Positions 8,998 through 19,118 of a DNA stretch of 64,000 nucleotides are shown here, piece by piece. Position 1 is the first letter of the stretch, and every line of letters begins with the position of its first letter. The notes below the pieces were generated by a model that saw only the letters and a list, made by a program, of their open reading frames with translations, ran no database searches and was not told where the DNA came from. The DNA is from Bacteroidales bacterium (GTDB taxonomy: Bacteria; Bacteroidota; Bacteroidia; Bacteroidales; UBA932). Location of the stretch: contig JAQUBZ010000004.1 of NCBI GenBank assembly GCA_028686425.1, forward strand, positions 45,774 through 109,773, in the 5' to 3' direction. Both the position numbers and the translations under genes were made by a program.

Positions 8998-10548
8998 TTA
9001 TGCTAAATGGTTTAATGCTCTTTTTATTCTATTGTCAACCTCTTCTTTGCCCAATAATGCCATTATATCGGCTACTGAAGGTCCTTTTGATTCACCTACC
9101 AGAAATAATCTCAGGAGATTCATCACTTTGCCCATGGGCCATTGATTGTCGGTAATAAGGGTGTGAAGTTGTTCTTCTATATGTTCTTTTGTGAACGGTT
9201 CGAGATTACAAATGAAAATGTGGACTTGAGGAATTATCGGTTTGACATCATCTTTCCAATATTTGGATATTGAAGAGGGGTCATAAGTGCTTGGTGCTCT
9301 AAAAAAATAGCTGCTCAATCCCCAAAATTCGTTTGAGAAGTGAGCTCTCTCTTTGATAATTTCGCATACGCTTCCGATATAGCTGTCACTGAATCCTACA
9401 AGCCTTCCACCTTCGAGGGCTTTGAATTCGGCTGTCAGTTCTTCAGTGGTCTGCATTCTCAAATATTGTTCATTGAACCATTTGGCCTTGTCCGGATTGA
9501 ATTTGGCTCCCGATTTGATGACTCTTTCGAGAGAGAATGCCTGTACAAGCTCTTCGAGTGAAAAAATTTCCTGTTCCGTACCCGGATTCCATCCCAAAAG
9601 TGCAAGCAGATTGACAAATGCCTGAGGATAATATCCATCTTCACGATAGCCGCGTGATACTTCTCCTTCGGCATTTATCCATTTTAGCGGAAATACGGGG
9701 AATCCGAGACGGTCTCCGTCACGTTTGCTCAGTTTGCCTTTTCCGTCCGGTTTAAGTAAAAGGGAGAGATGTGCAAAGCGCGGCCGGCTTTCCTGCCATC
9801 CGAATGCTTCGTATAGCAAATAGTGCAGCGGAAGCGATGGAAGCCATTCTTCGCCTCTGACTACTTCGGTGATTTCCATAAGGTGGTCATCTACGATATT
9901 TGCAAGGTGGTATGTCGGCAGCTCATCGATTCTCTTCCATAATACCTTGTCATCGAGCGTGTTACTGTTGACTTCAATTTCTCCCCGGATAAGGTCGTTC
10001 ATCCTTATCGTTCTGTTCTCCGGTATTTTGAAACGGATAGTCCAATGAGTTTCATTTTCTATTAGTTGTGATACTTCGGATGCCGGAAGTGTGAGAGAGT
10101 TTCTGAGAGAACCACGGGTTGCGTAGTTGTAAGTGAATGTACTTTTTTGAGCCTCTGCATTTTTGCGAAGCGTATCCAACTCTTCAGCTGTGTCAAATGC
10201 GTAATAGGCATACCCTTTTTCTACAAGCTCTTCTGCATATTTGCGATAGATGCCCCGGCGCTGAGATTGTCTGTAAGGTGCGTGAGGATGTCTTTCAGAT
10301 GGGGTCTCCACAACTTTTCCGTTTTCGTCAACTCCTTCGTCCGGAGTAATCCCGCACCAGCGCAGAGCATCAATGATGTACTCTTCGGCTCCGGGCACAA
10401 ATCTCTGAGAGTCGGTATCTTCTATTCTTAAAATAAAATCTCCTCCTGCCTGTTTCGCGTACAAATAGTTATACAATGCTGTTCTGACTCCGCCAATATG
10501 AAGCGGACCTGTAGGACTTGGTGCAAAACGTACTCTTCTCTTTTTCAT
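8998..10548 (-). CDS. gltX: glutamyl-tRNA synthetase
   Basis: A 516-residue class I aminoacyl-tRNA synthetase that charges tRNA-Glu. The HIGH motif appears as PSPTGPLHIGGVRTALYNY at the N-terminus and the KMSKS loop as KLSKRDGDRLGFPVFPL near residue 270. The anticodon-binding region is C-terminal. PTYHLANIVDDHLMEI is the usual tRNA-acceptor segment. It begins 5 bases after ftsZ, so this housekeeping gene is attached to the end of the division cluster and probably shares its transcript. Confidence 0.96.
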   Translation of the reverse strand: MKKRRVRFAPSPTGPLHIGGVRTALYNYLYAKQAGGDFILRIEDTDSQRFVPGAEEYIIDALRWCGITPDEGVDENGKVVETPSERHPHAPYRQSQRRGIYRKYAEELVEKGYAYYAFDTAEELDTLRKNAEAQKSTFTYNYATRGSLRNSLTLPASEVSQLIENETHWTIRFKIPENRTIRMNDLIRGEIEVNSNTLDDKVLWKRIDELPTYHLANIVDDHLMEITEVVRGEEWLPSLPLHYLLYEAFGWQESRPRFAHLSLLLKPDGKGKLSKRDGDRLGFPVFPLKWINAEGEVSRGYREDGYYPQAFVNLLALLGWNPGTEQEIFSLEELVQAFSLERVIKSGAKFNPDKAKWFNEQYLRMQTTEELTAEFKALEGGRLVGFSDSYIGSVCEIIKERAHFSNEFWGLSSYFFRAPSTYDPSSISKYWKDDVKPIIPQVHIFICNLEPFTKEHIEEQLHTLITDNQWPMGKVMNLLRLFLVGESKGPSVADIMALLGKEEVDNRIKRALNHLA

Positions 10549-10553
10549 AAATA

Positions 10554-11807
10554 TTATTCTTCCTTTTCTTGTTGTTGCTCTTTAAACATTCTCTCTCTTC
10601 GTGTGATGGCAGGTTCCGATTTCAACTCTTTAATTGTCCTCGGATTGTCTGTTATCAGTGCAGGCTTGCCTGTAATTATGCTCTTTGCCACTATTTGAGA
10701 TTGTCTTTCGGGGCACAAAGGTAAGCCTCTCTTTTTACTTTCCGAATATTTCTTATCATATTTTACCTCAATTTTGTTGTGATGATGTATCATGTCTTCG
10801 CTGATTACCGGCAGTTGTGCCATTTCAAAACCCGTAGCGACGATTGTAACACTGATGTTTTCTCCAAGTGCATCATTTTTAACCACACCGCGTTTGAAAT
10901 TACCGGTAGGGCCGGTATATTCTTTGATATAATCCATAATCTGGGAGAGTTCAAACGTCTTGATGGTCTTGCCTGATTCGCTGCTCGATGTGATGTTGAC
11001 AAGTACACTTTTGGCAGTATGCAGGTCACATTCATTCAGCAGGGGAGACGAAAATGCTTTTTCCACTGCCTGAATTGCTCTGTCGGGACCGGATGCGACA
11101 CCTGTTCCCATTATTGACATCCCACTATTTTTCATTACCATTCTGACATCTGCAAAATCGACATTGATATATCCGCGACATGTGATTATTTCAGCAATAC
11201 TCTTGACTGCCGTTGCCAGAACTTCATCGGCCTTGGGAAAAGCTTCAAAAAGATCAAGATCTCCGAATATTTCGTATAGTTTCTGGTTGTCGATGATAAG
11301 GAGGCTGTCCACAAACTTGTCGAATTCTTTGATACCTTCCACAGCGCGATATAGTGCTTCGGGACCTTCATCTCTGAATGGAATTGTGACTACACCCACT
11401 GTCAGCATTTCTCTCTTTTTGGCAGCTTCCGCTATTACAGGTGCTGCTCCCGTGCCTGTACCGCCACCCATTCCGCAGGTAATAAATACCATCTCCGTAT
11501 TGTCCCCCAGCATCTTGTTAATGCTGTCAATAGATTCTTTGGCAGCCTTTTTACCCTTGACAGGGTCCGTTCCCGCACCGAGCCCTTTGGTGATTATCTC
11601 GCCAAGTTGCAGTTTGGTGGGTACGGGGCTCATTTCAAGAGCCTGCATATCTGTATTGCATATTGCAAAATCCACATTCTTGATCTCCTGAGAATACATG
11701 TAGGAAACGGCATTACTACCTCCGCCTCCTACTCCGATCACCTTTATTATATTGGATTTACGATCCCAAGGCAATCCGAATTGTTCAACTTCTTTAACTG
11801 CTTCCAT
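10554..11807 (-). CDS. ftsZ: cell division protein FtsZ
   Basis: A 417-residue tubulin-like GTPase that polymerises into the Z ring. The nucleotide-binding glycine loop is GVGGGGSNAV near residue 26, the tubulin signature GMGGGTGTGAAP near residue 115, and the T7 catalytic loop follows around NVDFADVRMVMKNSGMSIMG. After residue 320 comes a short variable linker ending in a charged tail with PAITRRERMF, a probable version of the C-terminal tail that contacts FtsA. It is 3 bases after ftsA and 5 bases before gltX. Confidence 0.97.
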   Translation of the reverse strand: MEAVKEVEQFGLPWDRKSNIIKVIGVGGGGSNAVSYMYSQEIKNVDFAICNTDMQALEMSPVPTKLQLGEIITKGLGAGTDPVKGKKAAKESIDSINKMLGDNTEMVFITCGMGGGTGTGAAPVIAEAAKKREMLTVGVVTIPFRDEGPEALYRAVEGIKEFDKFVDSLLIIDNQKLYEIFGDLDLFEAFPKADEVLATAVKSIAEIITCRGYINVDFADVRMVMKNSGMSIMGTGVASGPDRAIQAVEKAFSSPLLNECDLHTAKSVLVNITSSSESGKTIKTFELSQIMDYIKEYTGPTGNFKRGVVKNDALGENISVTIVATGFEMAQLPVISEDMIHHHNKIEVKYDKKYSESKKRGLPLCPERQSQIVAKSIITGKPALITDNPRTIKELKSEPAITRRERMFKEQQQEKEE

Positions 11808-11810
11808 GAT

Positions 11811-13196
11811 TTATGCTTTATCGTTATCTTCACTAAAAATATTACCGAATATACCTGTAAAAGTTCTTTTCTCCTTTACAGCAGGCTCTTTTCTGACTTT
11901 TGTCCTGCCTGCATCTTTGGTTTTGGCGTACTCTTTTTCTTTAATATCTTCCTCTTCACCGAATAAGTTGTTGTTAAATTGACGTGTTGATTCTGCTTTG
12001 GCGGGAGCAGTTTCATACATTTCACTATATTCGATGTGTGAAAGTTTTCTGTCAAATCCCTCAAGTATAAGTCCGACGGCTGTCGAAGAATACGCGTCAA
12101 AACTATTGTCATCGGAATCACTTGTAATGGAGGCCCTTGGAGCGGCAAGTCTTACCTTGCACTGCAATATTACCTTTGCAAGGTCGATAATGCTTTCCAT
12201 GTAACATCCACCACCTGTCAATACCACTCCGGAAGGTATTTTGTTAGAATATCCCGATTGCTGTATGACATAGCGGACTGCCTCAAATATTTCGCTCATT
12301 CGTGCTTCTATAATCTGAGATAAAGTTCGGACTTCCACTTCTCCCTCAACATCGCCGATATCCGATTTAAGGATGAGTTTTTTATTTTCGGGGGTATCTT
12401 CTTCAACACAGAATCCGTGTCTGATTTTTACGAGTTCCGCCCAATTGTATGTGATGGCGGCAACCTGCTTTATGTCGGTCGTAATGGATTCACCTCCGAA
12501 AGGGATAATGGCAACTTCACGAACAGTATTTTCCCGTATAATTGCTATGTCTGTCGAACCGCCTCCTATATCGACAAGCGCAACGCCATTTTCCATTTCA
12601 AGGTCATTCAGAGTGGCTCTTGCCGAGGCAATAGGGGATAGAACGGCTCCCTTTATTTTGATTCCGAAATTGTTCAGAACGGCCTCTCTCGTCGTTATTA
12701 ATGATTTTTTCCCTTTGAATAATTTGAACAACGTCTCGACAGATGTCCCTTTCATTCCCACAATCTGTAAAAAACCTATATGATCATCAACATTGTATTC
12801 CTGAGGAATAATGTCATATACCATGTTGTCTGCATCGTTTTCTGCTGACAGCACTTTGTTTGAAATGATTTTGAGGTCCTCTTCGGAAATATGTTCCTGA
12901 GGATTGGCTCTGCAAAATGTATTTGTTATGCTTTTACTCTCTATGAGCTTGCCGGAAATGCTGACGATTGCCTCATCTATATCCTCGCCAATTTCTCTTT
13001 CAGCTGCTTCAATAGTCGGACGCAAAGTCTCAATGACTGTCATATCATTGATGATTTCCCCATTTTCAATACTGATTCCGGCTGGAAGAGGAGCATCCCT
13101 GTAAAATACTATTCTGACTCCCGAATCGGTCTTTTCTCCAACGATGGTGACAATTTTGGTGCTGCCGAAGTCTATGGCTGCTAAATAGTTATTCAT
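11811..13196 (-). CDS. ftsA: cell division protein FtsA
   Basis: A 461-residue actin-like ATPase that tethers FtsZ to the membrane. The N-terminus LAAIDFGSTKIVTIVG is the phosphate-1 motif; VALVDIGGGSTDIAI is phosphate-2 and VVLTGGGCYMESI is the adenosine motif. The SHS2/1C domain lies between. A charged linker of about 60 residues follows the ATPase core and ends with TFTGIFGNIFSED, which could form the amphipathic membrane helix. Its ATG overlaps the ftsQ stop by one base (TAATG). Confidence 0.96.
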   Translation of the reverse strand: MNNYLAAIDFGSTKIVTIVGEKTDSGVRIVFYRDAPLPAGISIENGEIINDMTVIETLRPTIEAAEREIGEDIDEAIVSISGKLIESKSITNTFCRANPQEHISEEDLKIISNKVLSAENDADNMVYDIIPQEYNVDDHIGFLQIVGMKGTSVETLFKLFKGKKSLITTREAVLNNFGIKIKGAVLSPIASARATLNDLEMENGVALVDIGGGSTDIAIIRENTVREVAIIPFGGESITTDIKQVAAITYNWAELVKIRHGFCVEEDTPENKKLILKSDIGDVEGEVEVRTLSQIIEARMSEIFEAVRYVIQQSGYSNKIPSGVVLTGGGCYMESIIDLAKVILQCKVRLAAPRASITSDSDDNSFDAYSSTAVGLILEGFDRKLSHIEYSEMYETAPAKAESTRQFNNNLFGEEEDIKEKEYAKTKDAGRTKVRKEPAVKEKRTFTGIFGNIFSEDNDKA

Positions 13197-13966
13197 TATC
13201 TACAAATTATCTGGTTGTTATACTTCAAATTTACTGTTTTATATTTGTTAATACCCTCTTCCGGAATAATGGTCCGGTAAAAGGCGTTTAGTTTTTTAAA
13301 TTTCAAATCTATGTCGGAACTCTCTCCAAAGATGATTTTTCTGCATCCAAGTCGCGGCAGCAGAGCAATATCCCCATTCTGTTCAATATAAATTTCTCCT
13401 ATCAGTTTTTTGTAATACTCCTGATGTTCGATATAATTGCTTAATTCGATAATAGACATAATCCAATCTTTTTCTTTGTCGGGCGGATAACCCTTGTACT
13501 CTTTTCCGAAAGAGGTAGGTATATATCCAGATACAATAGGGACGGGGATAGCATTTATGGTTGGAAATATATATCCCGTATAATCCGCATAATAGCTTTC
13601 TTTATCGTTTTCAAATCTGATAACAGGCTTTCTCTGGGTAATTTCAACGTTCAGAACCCCTGGTTGCATAACATATACTTCGGATTTGAAAATTTCTCCC
13701 TGTGCATTCAAAACACTCTCAATGTGGTTAATGTCAATCTTATCTGTTCTTTTTCCAAGCACACTGTCATTAAGGTTTATGATATTTCTTATCTGCTGCT
13801 CGTCAATAAGTCTTATTTTAAGTGAATCAATATATCTAACGTCAATAGTATTGCATACCAGAGCGTTTCTGCCGAGGTCTGCAAGTGCCTCTGCGTAATA
13901 GAAATAAACTCCGGCGGCAGCAATAATTGCCGTAATTCCCAATATTATCGCTATTTTTTTAAACAT
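13196..13966 (-). CDS. ftsQ: cell division protein FtsQ
   Basis: A 256-residue single-pass protein with an N-terminal helix (about residues 5-24, IAIILGITAIIAAAGVYFYY), then a periplasmic POTRA-like and beta region. The sequence is weakly conserved, as usual for FtsQ, but the topology, size and position between murC and ftsA are diagnostic. FtsQ links the FtsB-FtsL complex to the early divisome. Its first 16 bases overlap the end of murC and its stop shares one base with ftsA. Confidence 0.9.
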   Translation of the reverse strand: MFKKIAIILGITAIIAAAGVYFYYAEALADLGRNALVCNTIDVRYIDSLKIRLIDEQQIRNIINLNDSVLGKRTDKIDINHIESVLNAQGEIFKSEVYVMQPGVLNVEITQRKPVIRFENDKESYYADYTGYIFPTINAIPVPIVSGYIPTSFGKEYKGYPPDKEKDWIMSIIELSNYIEHQEYYKKLIGEIYIEQNGDIALLPRLGCRKIIFGESSDIDLKFKKLNAFYRTIIPEEGINKYKTVNLKYNNQIICR

Positions 13967-15318
13967 CCTTTTAAATATTGCTCAATAGGTTCTATAAACC
14001 GATCTATGTCTCCGGCCCCAAAAGTGACAAGGCAGTCAATGTCTCTTGTATGGATGGTATCCATAAGATGTTCTTTATCAATAAGTACCTTATCCGGTAT
14101 AGTTACTTTATCTAAAATGATTTCGGATGTCACCCCCTCAATAGGAAGTTCTCTTGCGGGATATATCGGCAAAAGAATCAATTCATCCAGAGTACTGAGC
14201 GCATCGGCAAAATCATCGGCAAAGTCCCTTGTTCGTGTATATAGGTGCGGTTGAAATATACCGCATATTCTTCTTCCCCTGAAAATATCTCTCATTGAAC
14301 TGACAGCTGCACGTATTTCGTTAGGGTGGTGAGCATAGTCGTCTATATATGCACATTCGGGAGTGTTAATATGAATGTCAAATCTTCTTTTTACTCCTGA
14401 AAATGTGGCTAATGCCTTTTTGACGGCCTCTTTATCCAATCCGTCAAGAATGGCGACAGCTGCTGCGGCGATGGCGTTTTCGACATTTACCCATCCTGGG
14501 ACCCCCACTGTACAATGTTCTATTTTTCCATGAGGATAATTGATGGTAAAATCGAAGTATCCTCCTTCAAGAGCAACTATATCCGATCCGTAAAAATCAC
14601 ATAGAGTGTTGAATGAATATCGGTAAATATTGCAGGAAACATGTTCCGTCGGAACTTCAACTCCCTGCTTTACAATCAGAGCTCCATCAGGTTTGATTTG
14701 AGAAGCAAACATTCCAAATGCTTCTATAACATGGCGGTGGGTAGAATAGATGTCGAGATGATCTGCATCCGTCGCCGTGATTATGGCAATTGACGGGTAC
14801 AGTTGAAGGAATGATCTGTCAAATTCGTCTGCTTCAGCCACAAGAACAGGGTTTTTGCTCAACAGCAGGTTTGTGTCGTAATTTTTGGAGATTCCTCCTA
14901 AAAATGCATTGCATCCCTCTCCCGAATGAGTGTAAATATGTGCAAGCAAGGTACTTGTAGTGGTTTTTCCGTGGGTCCCGGCCACTGCAAGACATTTCTG
15001 GTTTTGGGCAATTTCTCCAAGTGCTTTGGATCTTTTGCATAATGTGTATCCCTGTTCCTGTACATAGGTCAATTCTTCAAAATCGGAAGGTATGGCAGGT
15101 GTATAAATTACGAAAGTATGGTCTATGTCTTTCGGAACAGCTTCAAGCATAGGGGAGTAGTGTATTGTTATCCCCTCTTTCTCAAGCTCTTTTGTCAGAG
15201 GTGAAGGTGTACGGTCATAACCGGACACATCGTATCCGGCATGTTTGAAATAACGTGCTATGGCACTCATCCCTATGCCTCCGATTCCCAAAAAATAATA
15301 ATGAGTAAATTTATTCAT
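13951..15318 (-). CDS. murC: UDP-N-acetylmuramate--L-alanine ligase
   Basis: A 455-residue Mur ligase that adds L-alanine to UDP-MurNAc with ATP. The N-terminal Rossmann motif GIGGIGMSAIARYF and the ATP loop AGTHGKTTTSTLLAHI (near residue 113) are clear. The central domain has the conserved EADEFDRSFLQL segment and the C-terminal domain DDYAHHPNEIRAA. It overlaps murG by 8 bases and ftsQ by 16 bases, so the murG-murC-ftsQ part is translationally coupled. Confidence 0.97.
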   Translation of the reverse strand: MNKFTHYYFLGIGGIGMSAIARYFKHAGYDVSGYDRTPSPLTKELEKEGITIHYSPMLEAVPKDIDHTFVIYTPAIPSDFEELTYVQEQGYTLCKRSKALGEIAQNQKCLAVAGTHGKTTTSTLLAHIYTHSGEGCNAFLGGISKNYDTNLLLSKNPVLVAEADEFDRSFLQLYPSIAIITATDADHLDIYSTHRHVIEAFGMFASQIKPDGALIVKQGVEVPTEHVSCNIYRYSFNTLCDFYGSDIVALEGGYFDFTINYPHGKIEHCTVGVPGWVNVENAIAAAAVAILDGLDKEAVKKALATFSGVKRRFDIHINTPECAYIDDYAHHPNEIRAAVSSMRDIFRGRRICGIFQPHLYTRTRDFADDFADALSTLDELILLPIYPARELPIEGVTSEIILDKVTIPDKVLIDKEHLMDTIHTRDIDCLVTFGAGDIDRFIEPIEQYLKGCLKK

Positions 15319-16429
15319 ATTCCTTCCTGATTAGTGACAATACCTCGCGTGCTATAATTTCGCCTGCATTTTTCTTGCCAAGTTTAAGAATGTTGGTTTC
15401 CATTTCTTTTATTTTTACCTCATCCGAAATCAAAAATTCCACCTTGTCCATAAGGGTTTGTTCTGCATCAATGTCTTTGACAATCATTGCAGCGTTCTTT
15501 TCCACGAGAGCCATAGCATTGTGAGTCTGATGATCTTCGGCAACATTCGGAGAAGGGACGAAAATGGTCGCTTTTCCTGTTGCACACAACTCCGATATGG
15601 TACCGGCTCCGGCTCTCGAAACGATTACATCCGCCACGGCAAATGCAAGGTCCATCCTTTGAATAAAATCGTAATTTCTGAGATTGGGCAGTTCTTTGTC
15701 TTTGAGAAAAGACTCCACCTCTTGCCTATAATATTTTCCGCTTTGCCAAATCACCTGATATTGAGCGTTTTTACTTTTCTCTTTTACCCACTTGATCATT
15801 GTATTGTTGAGGGTTCTGCTTCCAAGGCTCCCACCCACTATGAATACCGTCTTTTTGCCGGGGTCAAGATTGTAGAATTTGTATCCTTCGACTTTTTGCT
15901 CTTGAGTAGGAGGAGCTATCTCCTTTCTTATTGGATTCCCTGTGAATATGATTTTTTCCTTTGGAAAGAATTTTTCCATTCCATCGTAGGCTACACATAT
16001 TTTTGATACCCTTTTGCCCAATATTTTGTTGGTAAGTCCGGCAAAAGAGTTTTGTTCCTGAATAAGGCACGGGATGCTACGATGTGAAGCACTCCACAAA
16101 AGAGGTGCGCTTGCATATCCTCCAACTCCGACAGCCACATCAGGTTTGAAATCTTTGATAATCCGTCCGGCGATAGAGATACTTTTAATTATTTTGAAAG
16201 GAAGGGCCAGATTTGAAAGGGATAATTTGCGTTGAAGTCCTGCCACGGGAAGCCCTTTTATTGGATAACCGGCAGCAGGAACCTTTTCCATTTCCATTTT
16301 GCCGATGGCTCCTACAAACAGAATTTCGGCATCGGGACATATTTCCTTTATTGAATTGGCAATCGAAAGAGCCGGAAATATGTGACCTCCGGTGCCTCCT
16401 CCGCTGATGATGATTCTCGGTTTATCCAT
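15311..16429 (-). CDS. murG: UDP-GlcNAc:lipid I GlcNAc transferase MurG
   Basis: A 372-residue GT28 glycosyltransferase that converts lipid I to lipid II on the inner face of the membrane. The SGGGTGGHIFPALSIA motif follows the start directly and GGSLGSRTLN begins the C-terminal half. The UDP-GlcNAc site is VSRAGAGTISELCATGKATI. The open frame extends upstream to 16591, but that part lies inside ftsW; the ATG at 16429 gives the standard N-terminus MDKPRIIISGGG and overlaps the ftsW stop by 8 bases. Confidence 0.96.
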   Translation of the reverse strand: MDKPRIIISGGGTGGHIFPALSIANSIKEICPDAEILFVGAIGKMEMEKVPAAGYPIKGLPVAGLQRKLSLSNLALPFKIIKSISIAGRIIKDFKPDVAVGVGGYASAPLLWSASHRSIPCLIQEQNSFAGLTNKILGKRVSKICVAYDGMEKFFPKEKIIFTGNPIRKEIAPPTQEQKVEGYKFYNLDPGKKTVFIVGGSLGSRTLNNTMIKWVKEKSKNAQYQVIWQSGKYYRQEVESFLKDKELPNLRNYDFIQRMDLAFAVADVIVSRAGAGTISELCATGKATIFVPSPNVAEDHQTHNAMALVEKNAAMIVKDIDAEQTLMDKVEFLISDEVKIKEMETNILKLGKKNAGEIIAREVLSLIRKEYE

Positions 16430-17732
16430 TATAATTTTCCTCCTTATTAAAATCGTTGTTAATTTGTTCGGTCTGTGTGGCTTCGACTTGAGCCTGAGCA
16501 GCTTCAAGCTGTTCCTGCTTGTCAACCTGCTTGCTGACAGACAGAATAATGCCGAATGCTCCGCACAATACCATATAAGCCGTACCTCCATGACTGATCA
16601 GAGGGAGTGTATGACCTGTAATGGGCATTAATCTGACATTTACAAATATGTGCATAAATGCCTGCAATACTATCAGAAACGAGAGCCCGAGTACCACAGA
16701 ACAAGAGTAGAGTGTCTGACATTTGTAAGAAATCCTGATACTTCTGAACAAAAACATAATGTACAGAAGAATTACTATTGTTCCGCCCGCCAATCCGTAT
16801 TCTTCCACTATAAATGCATAAATAAAGTCTGAATATGCCATGGACAGTGAATATCTCTGCGTACTCTTTCCAGGCCCTTTTCCGATTATTCCTCCCTCCG
16901 AGATGGCAATTTTTGCATTTTCAGACTGACGTATTTCGTCAATATATTCTTTTTTCTCGAAGTCGGACATGGAAGCGATTTTTTCCTCTTCAGTCTTGTC
17001 ATTTATGTCTGAGGCAAATGAAGCCACCCTGTTTTGAACTGTTCCGAATCTGTTGAAAAACTTTTCAATAACCCCTTTCTCACTTTCAGGTGTTGTGGAG
17101 TTCTTGTAAAATGCATTATATATACCGAACATGAGCAAGATACACGCAAAAATGCCGCCGAGGGAAATCAGCAAATATCTTAACTTGACTTGCATGAAAA
17201 ACATTAAGAGAAAGCCTATTGTTCCAATAAGAATGGCTGATGAAAAACTGTTTACCACAATTATACCGCACACAGCCAATATCGGCAGCAACAGTTTCAC
17301 GGCAAAATCCCTGAAAGTATTGAGGCTATCCTGCCAATACTCGATTGCTTTGGCAAGATAGAGAATAATGCCGATTTTGGCAAACTCAAATACCTGAATG
17401 GTCCTTCCGTAAAGTTTGATACCGCGTACAGCTCCGTTTTTAACATCTTTTATGCCCGGAACAAAGAGCAAAAGAAGAAGTACTACAGATGCTCCAAACA
17501 AGAAGAATGACAAAAATCTGTACCACCTCATCGGAATCATGTAGCAGATAAACAACGCAAAGAAGCCTATAAGTACCGATTTGATCTGGGCAACGAAGAT
17601 GACAAGCTTACTTGATCCCGCTGTATTGGCAAGATAAGTGCTTGAAGAAAACACCGATACGATAGATATTAATGCGAGTAGCATGACCACCAGCCATATC
17701 CCTTTGTCTCCCTTAAGTGTTATTTTGCTCAT
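16422..17732 (-). CDS. ftsW: lipid II polymerase / division protein FtsW (SEDS family)
   Basis: A 436-residue polytopic protein with about ten transmembrane helices. The SEDS signatures are present: the GIKLYGRTIQVFEFAKIGIILYLA region, the GIIGKGPGKSTQRY loop, and HIFVNVRLMPITGHTLPLISHGGTAYM. FtsW polymerises glycan strands at the septum together with FtsI. A cytoplasmic Gln-rich C-terminal tail of about 35 residues follows the last helix. Position between murD and murG supports FtsW rather than RodA. Confidence 0.95.
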   Translation of the reverse strand: MSKITLKGDKGIWLVVMLLALISIVSVFSSSTYLANTAGSSKLVIFVAQIKSVLIGFFALFICYMIPMRWYRFLSFFLFGASVVLLLLLFVPGIKDVKNGAVRGIKLYGRTIQVFEFAKIGIILYLAKAIEYWQDSLNTFRDFAVKLLLPILAVCGIIVVNSFSSAILIGTIGFLLMFFMQVKLRYLLISLGGIFACILLMFGIYNAFYKNSTTPESEKGVIEKFFNRFGTVQNRVASFASDINDKTEEEKIASMSDFEKKEYIDEIRQSENAKIAISEGGIIGKGPGKSTQRYSLSMAYSDFIYAFIVEEYGLAGGTIVILLYIMFLFRSIRISYKCQTLYSCSVVLGLSFLIVLQAFMHIFVNVRLMPITGHTLPLISHGGTAYMVLCGAFGIILSVSKQVDKQEQLEAAQAQVEATQTEQINNDFNKEENYNG

Positions 17733-17782
17733 ACTCTTTCGTTTTCGGTTACATAAGTTAATAAATCACACCTTTTGTGCTT

Positions 17783-19117
17783 CTACAGTCTTTTTACGGC
17801 TTCCTTAAATTGTCTCCCTCTGTCCTCATAATTTTTAAACAAATCAAAACTTGCACAGCAAGGGGACAAAAGGACGGTATCTCCTGCTTCGGAGAGTTCG
17901 GCTCCCTGTTTGACGGCTTCTTCCGCAGAAGTTACGTCACAGATATATGGGACTTTGTCCTCAAAAAAATCGTGTATCTTTTTATTATCAACACCAAGAC
18001 AGATTATGGCTTTTACTTTTTCCTTTACAAGATCGGCGATAGGTTCATAATCATTTCCTTTATCTGTCCCTCCCAATATCAACACAATCGGAGTGTTTAC
18101 GCTTTCAAGTGCGTACCATGTAGAATTGACATTTGTTGCTTTTGAATCGTTAATATACATGACATTTCCAACAGACATTACTTTTTCCATTCTGTGCTCA
18201 ACCCCTTTGAATGATGTAAGGGCTTCTCGTATCGTCTTATTGGTTATGTGCATTATCTTACCTGTAATAGCGGCGGCCATCGAATTGTATATGTTGTGTT
18301 TGCCCGGAAGGGATAAATCTGCAATCATCATCTCATACTCGCTCTCTTCGTATATTACGTGCATGCTGTCTCCATCCAAGTAGGCTCCCTGGCTGACTTT
18401 ATCGTTTTGACTGAATGGGAGTTTTTTGGCCTGCAATACTATTTGATTGAGGTTTTTGACAGTAATTTCATCATCCGAACAGAATATGAAGCAATCTTCG
18501 CGTGACATATTTTGAGTGATTCGGAATTTGGCATTGATGTAATTCTGCATTACATGGCCGTATCGGTCCAGATGGTCGGGAGTTATGTTCAGGAGCACGG
18601 CAATATGCGCCTTGAAATCATACATTCCGTCTAATTGGAAGCTGCTAAGTTCCAACACATAAATATCATGATGTTCGGTAGCTACCTGAAATGCATAGCT
18701 TTGCCCGATATTTCCTCCAAGCCCCACGTTCAATCCTGCATTTTTCAACAGATAATAGATTAGAGAGGTGGTCGTGGTCTTTCCGTTGCTTCCGGTGATA
18801 CATATCTTCTTTGAATTGTCATATCGTCCGGCAAACTCTATTTCTGAGATGACGGGTATGTTCACTCTCCTGAGTTCCCTAATCAGCGGAACTGTTTCGG
18901 GAATACCGGGACTTTTGATGATTTCGGAAGCGTTCAGAATCTTTTCGTAAGTATGGCCGCCCTCTTCAAATGGTATATCATATTTGCATAACATTTCCTT
19001 AGCATTCTCTTTAAGCGTGCCACTGTCTGATAGAAAGACATCAAAATTTTTGACCTTTGCGAGAATTGCGGCGCCCACACCGCTTTCTCCTCCACCTAAT
19101 ACAACAATACGACTCAT
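17783..19117 (-). CDS. murD: UDP-N-acetylmuramoylalanine--D-glutamate ligase
   Basis: A 444-residue Mur ligase adding D-glutamate to UDP-MurNAc-L-Ala. Visible are the N-terminal GGGESGVGAAIL motif, the ATP loop GSNGKTTTTSLIYYLL near residue 110, the LELSSFQLDGM segment, NITPDHLDRYG, and the C-terminal NDSKATNVNSTWYAL and LLSPCCASFDLFKNYEDRG motifs typical of MurD. It is 1 base after mraY and 50 bases before ftsW. Confidence 0.97.
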   Translation of the reverse strand: MSRIVVLGGGESGVGAAILAKVKNFDVFLSDSGTLKENAKEMLCKYDIPFEEGGHTYEKILNASEIIKSPGIPETVPLIRELRRVNIPVISEIEFAGRYDNSKKICITGSNGKTTTTSLIYYLLKNAGLNVGLGGNIGQSYAFQVATEHHDIYVLELSSFQLDGMYDFKAHIAVLLNITPDHLDRYGHVMQNYINAKFRITQNMSREDCFIFCSDDEITVKNLNQIVLQAKKLPFSQNDKVSQGAYLDGDSMHVIYEESEYEMMIADLSLPGKHNIYNSMAAAITGKIMHITNKTIREALTSFKGVEHRMEKVMSVGNVMYINDSKATNVNSTWYALESVNTPIVLILGGTDKGNDYEPIADLVKEKVKAIICLGVDNKKIHDFFEDKVPYICDVTSAEEAVKQGAELSEAGDTVLLSPCCASFDLFKNYEDRGRQFKEAVKRL

Positions 19118-19118
19118 A

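Noticed and set aside
15311..16591. Long form of murG starting at 16591
   Set aside because: The extra 54 residues lie inside ftsW, are unlike any MurG and precede the standard MDKPRIIISGGG start at 16429.
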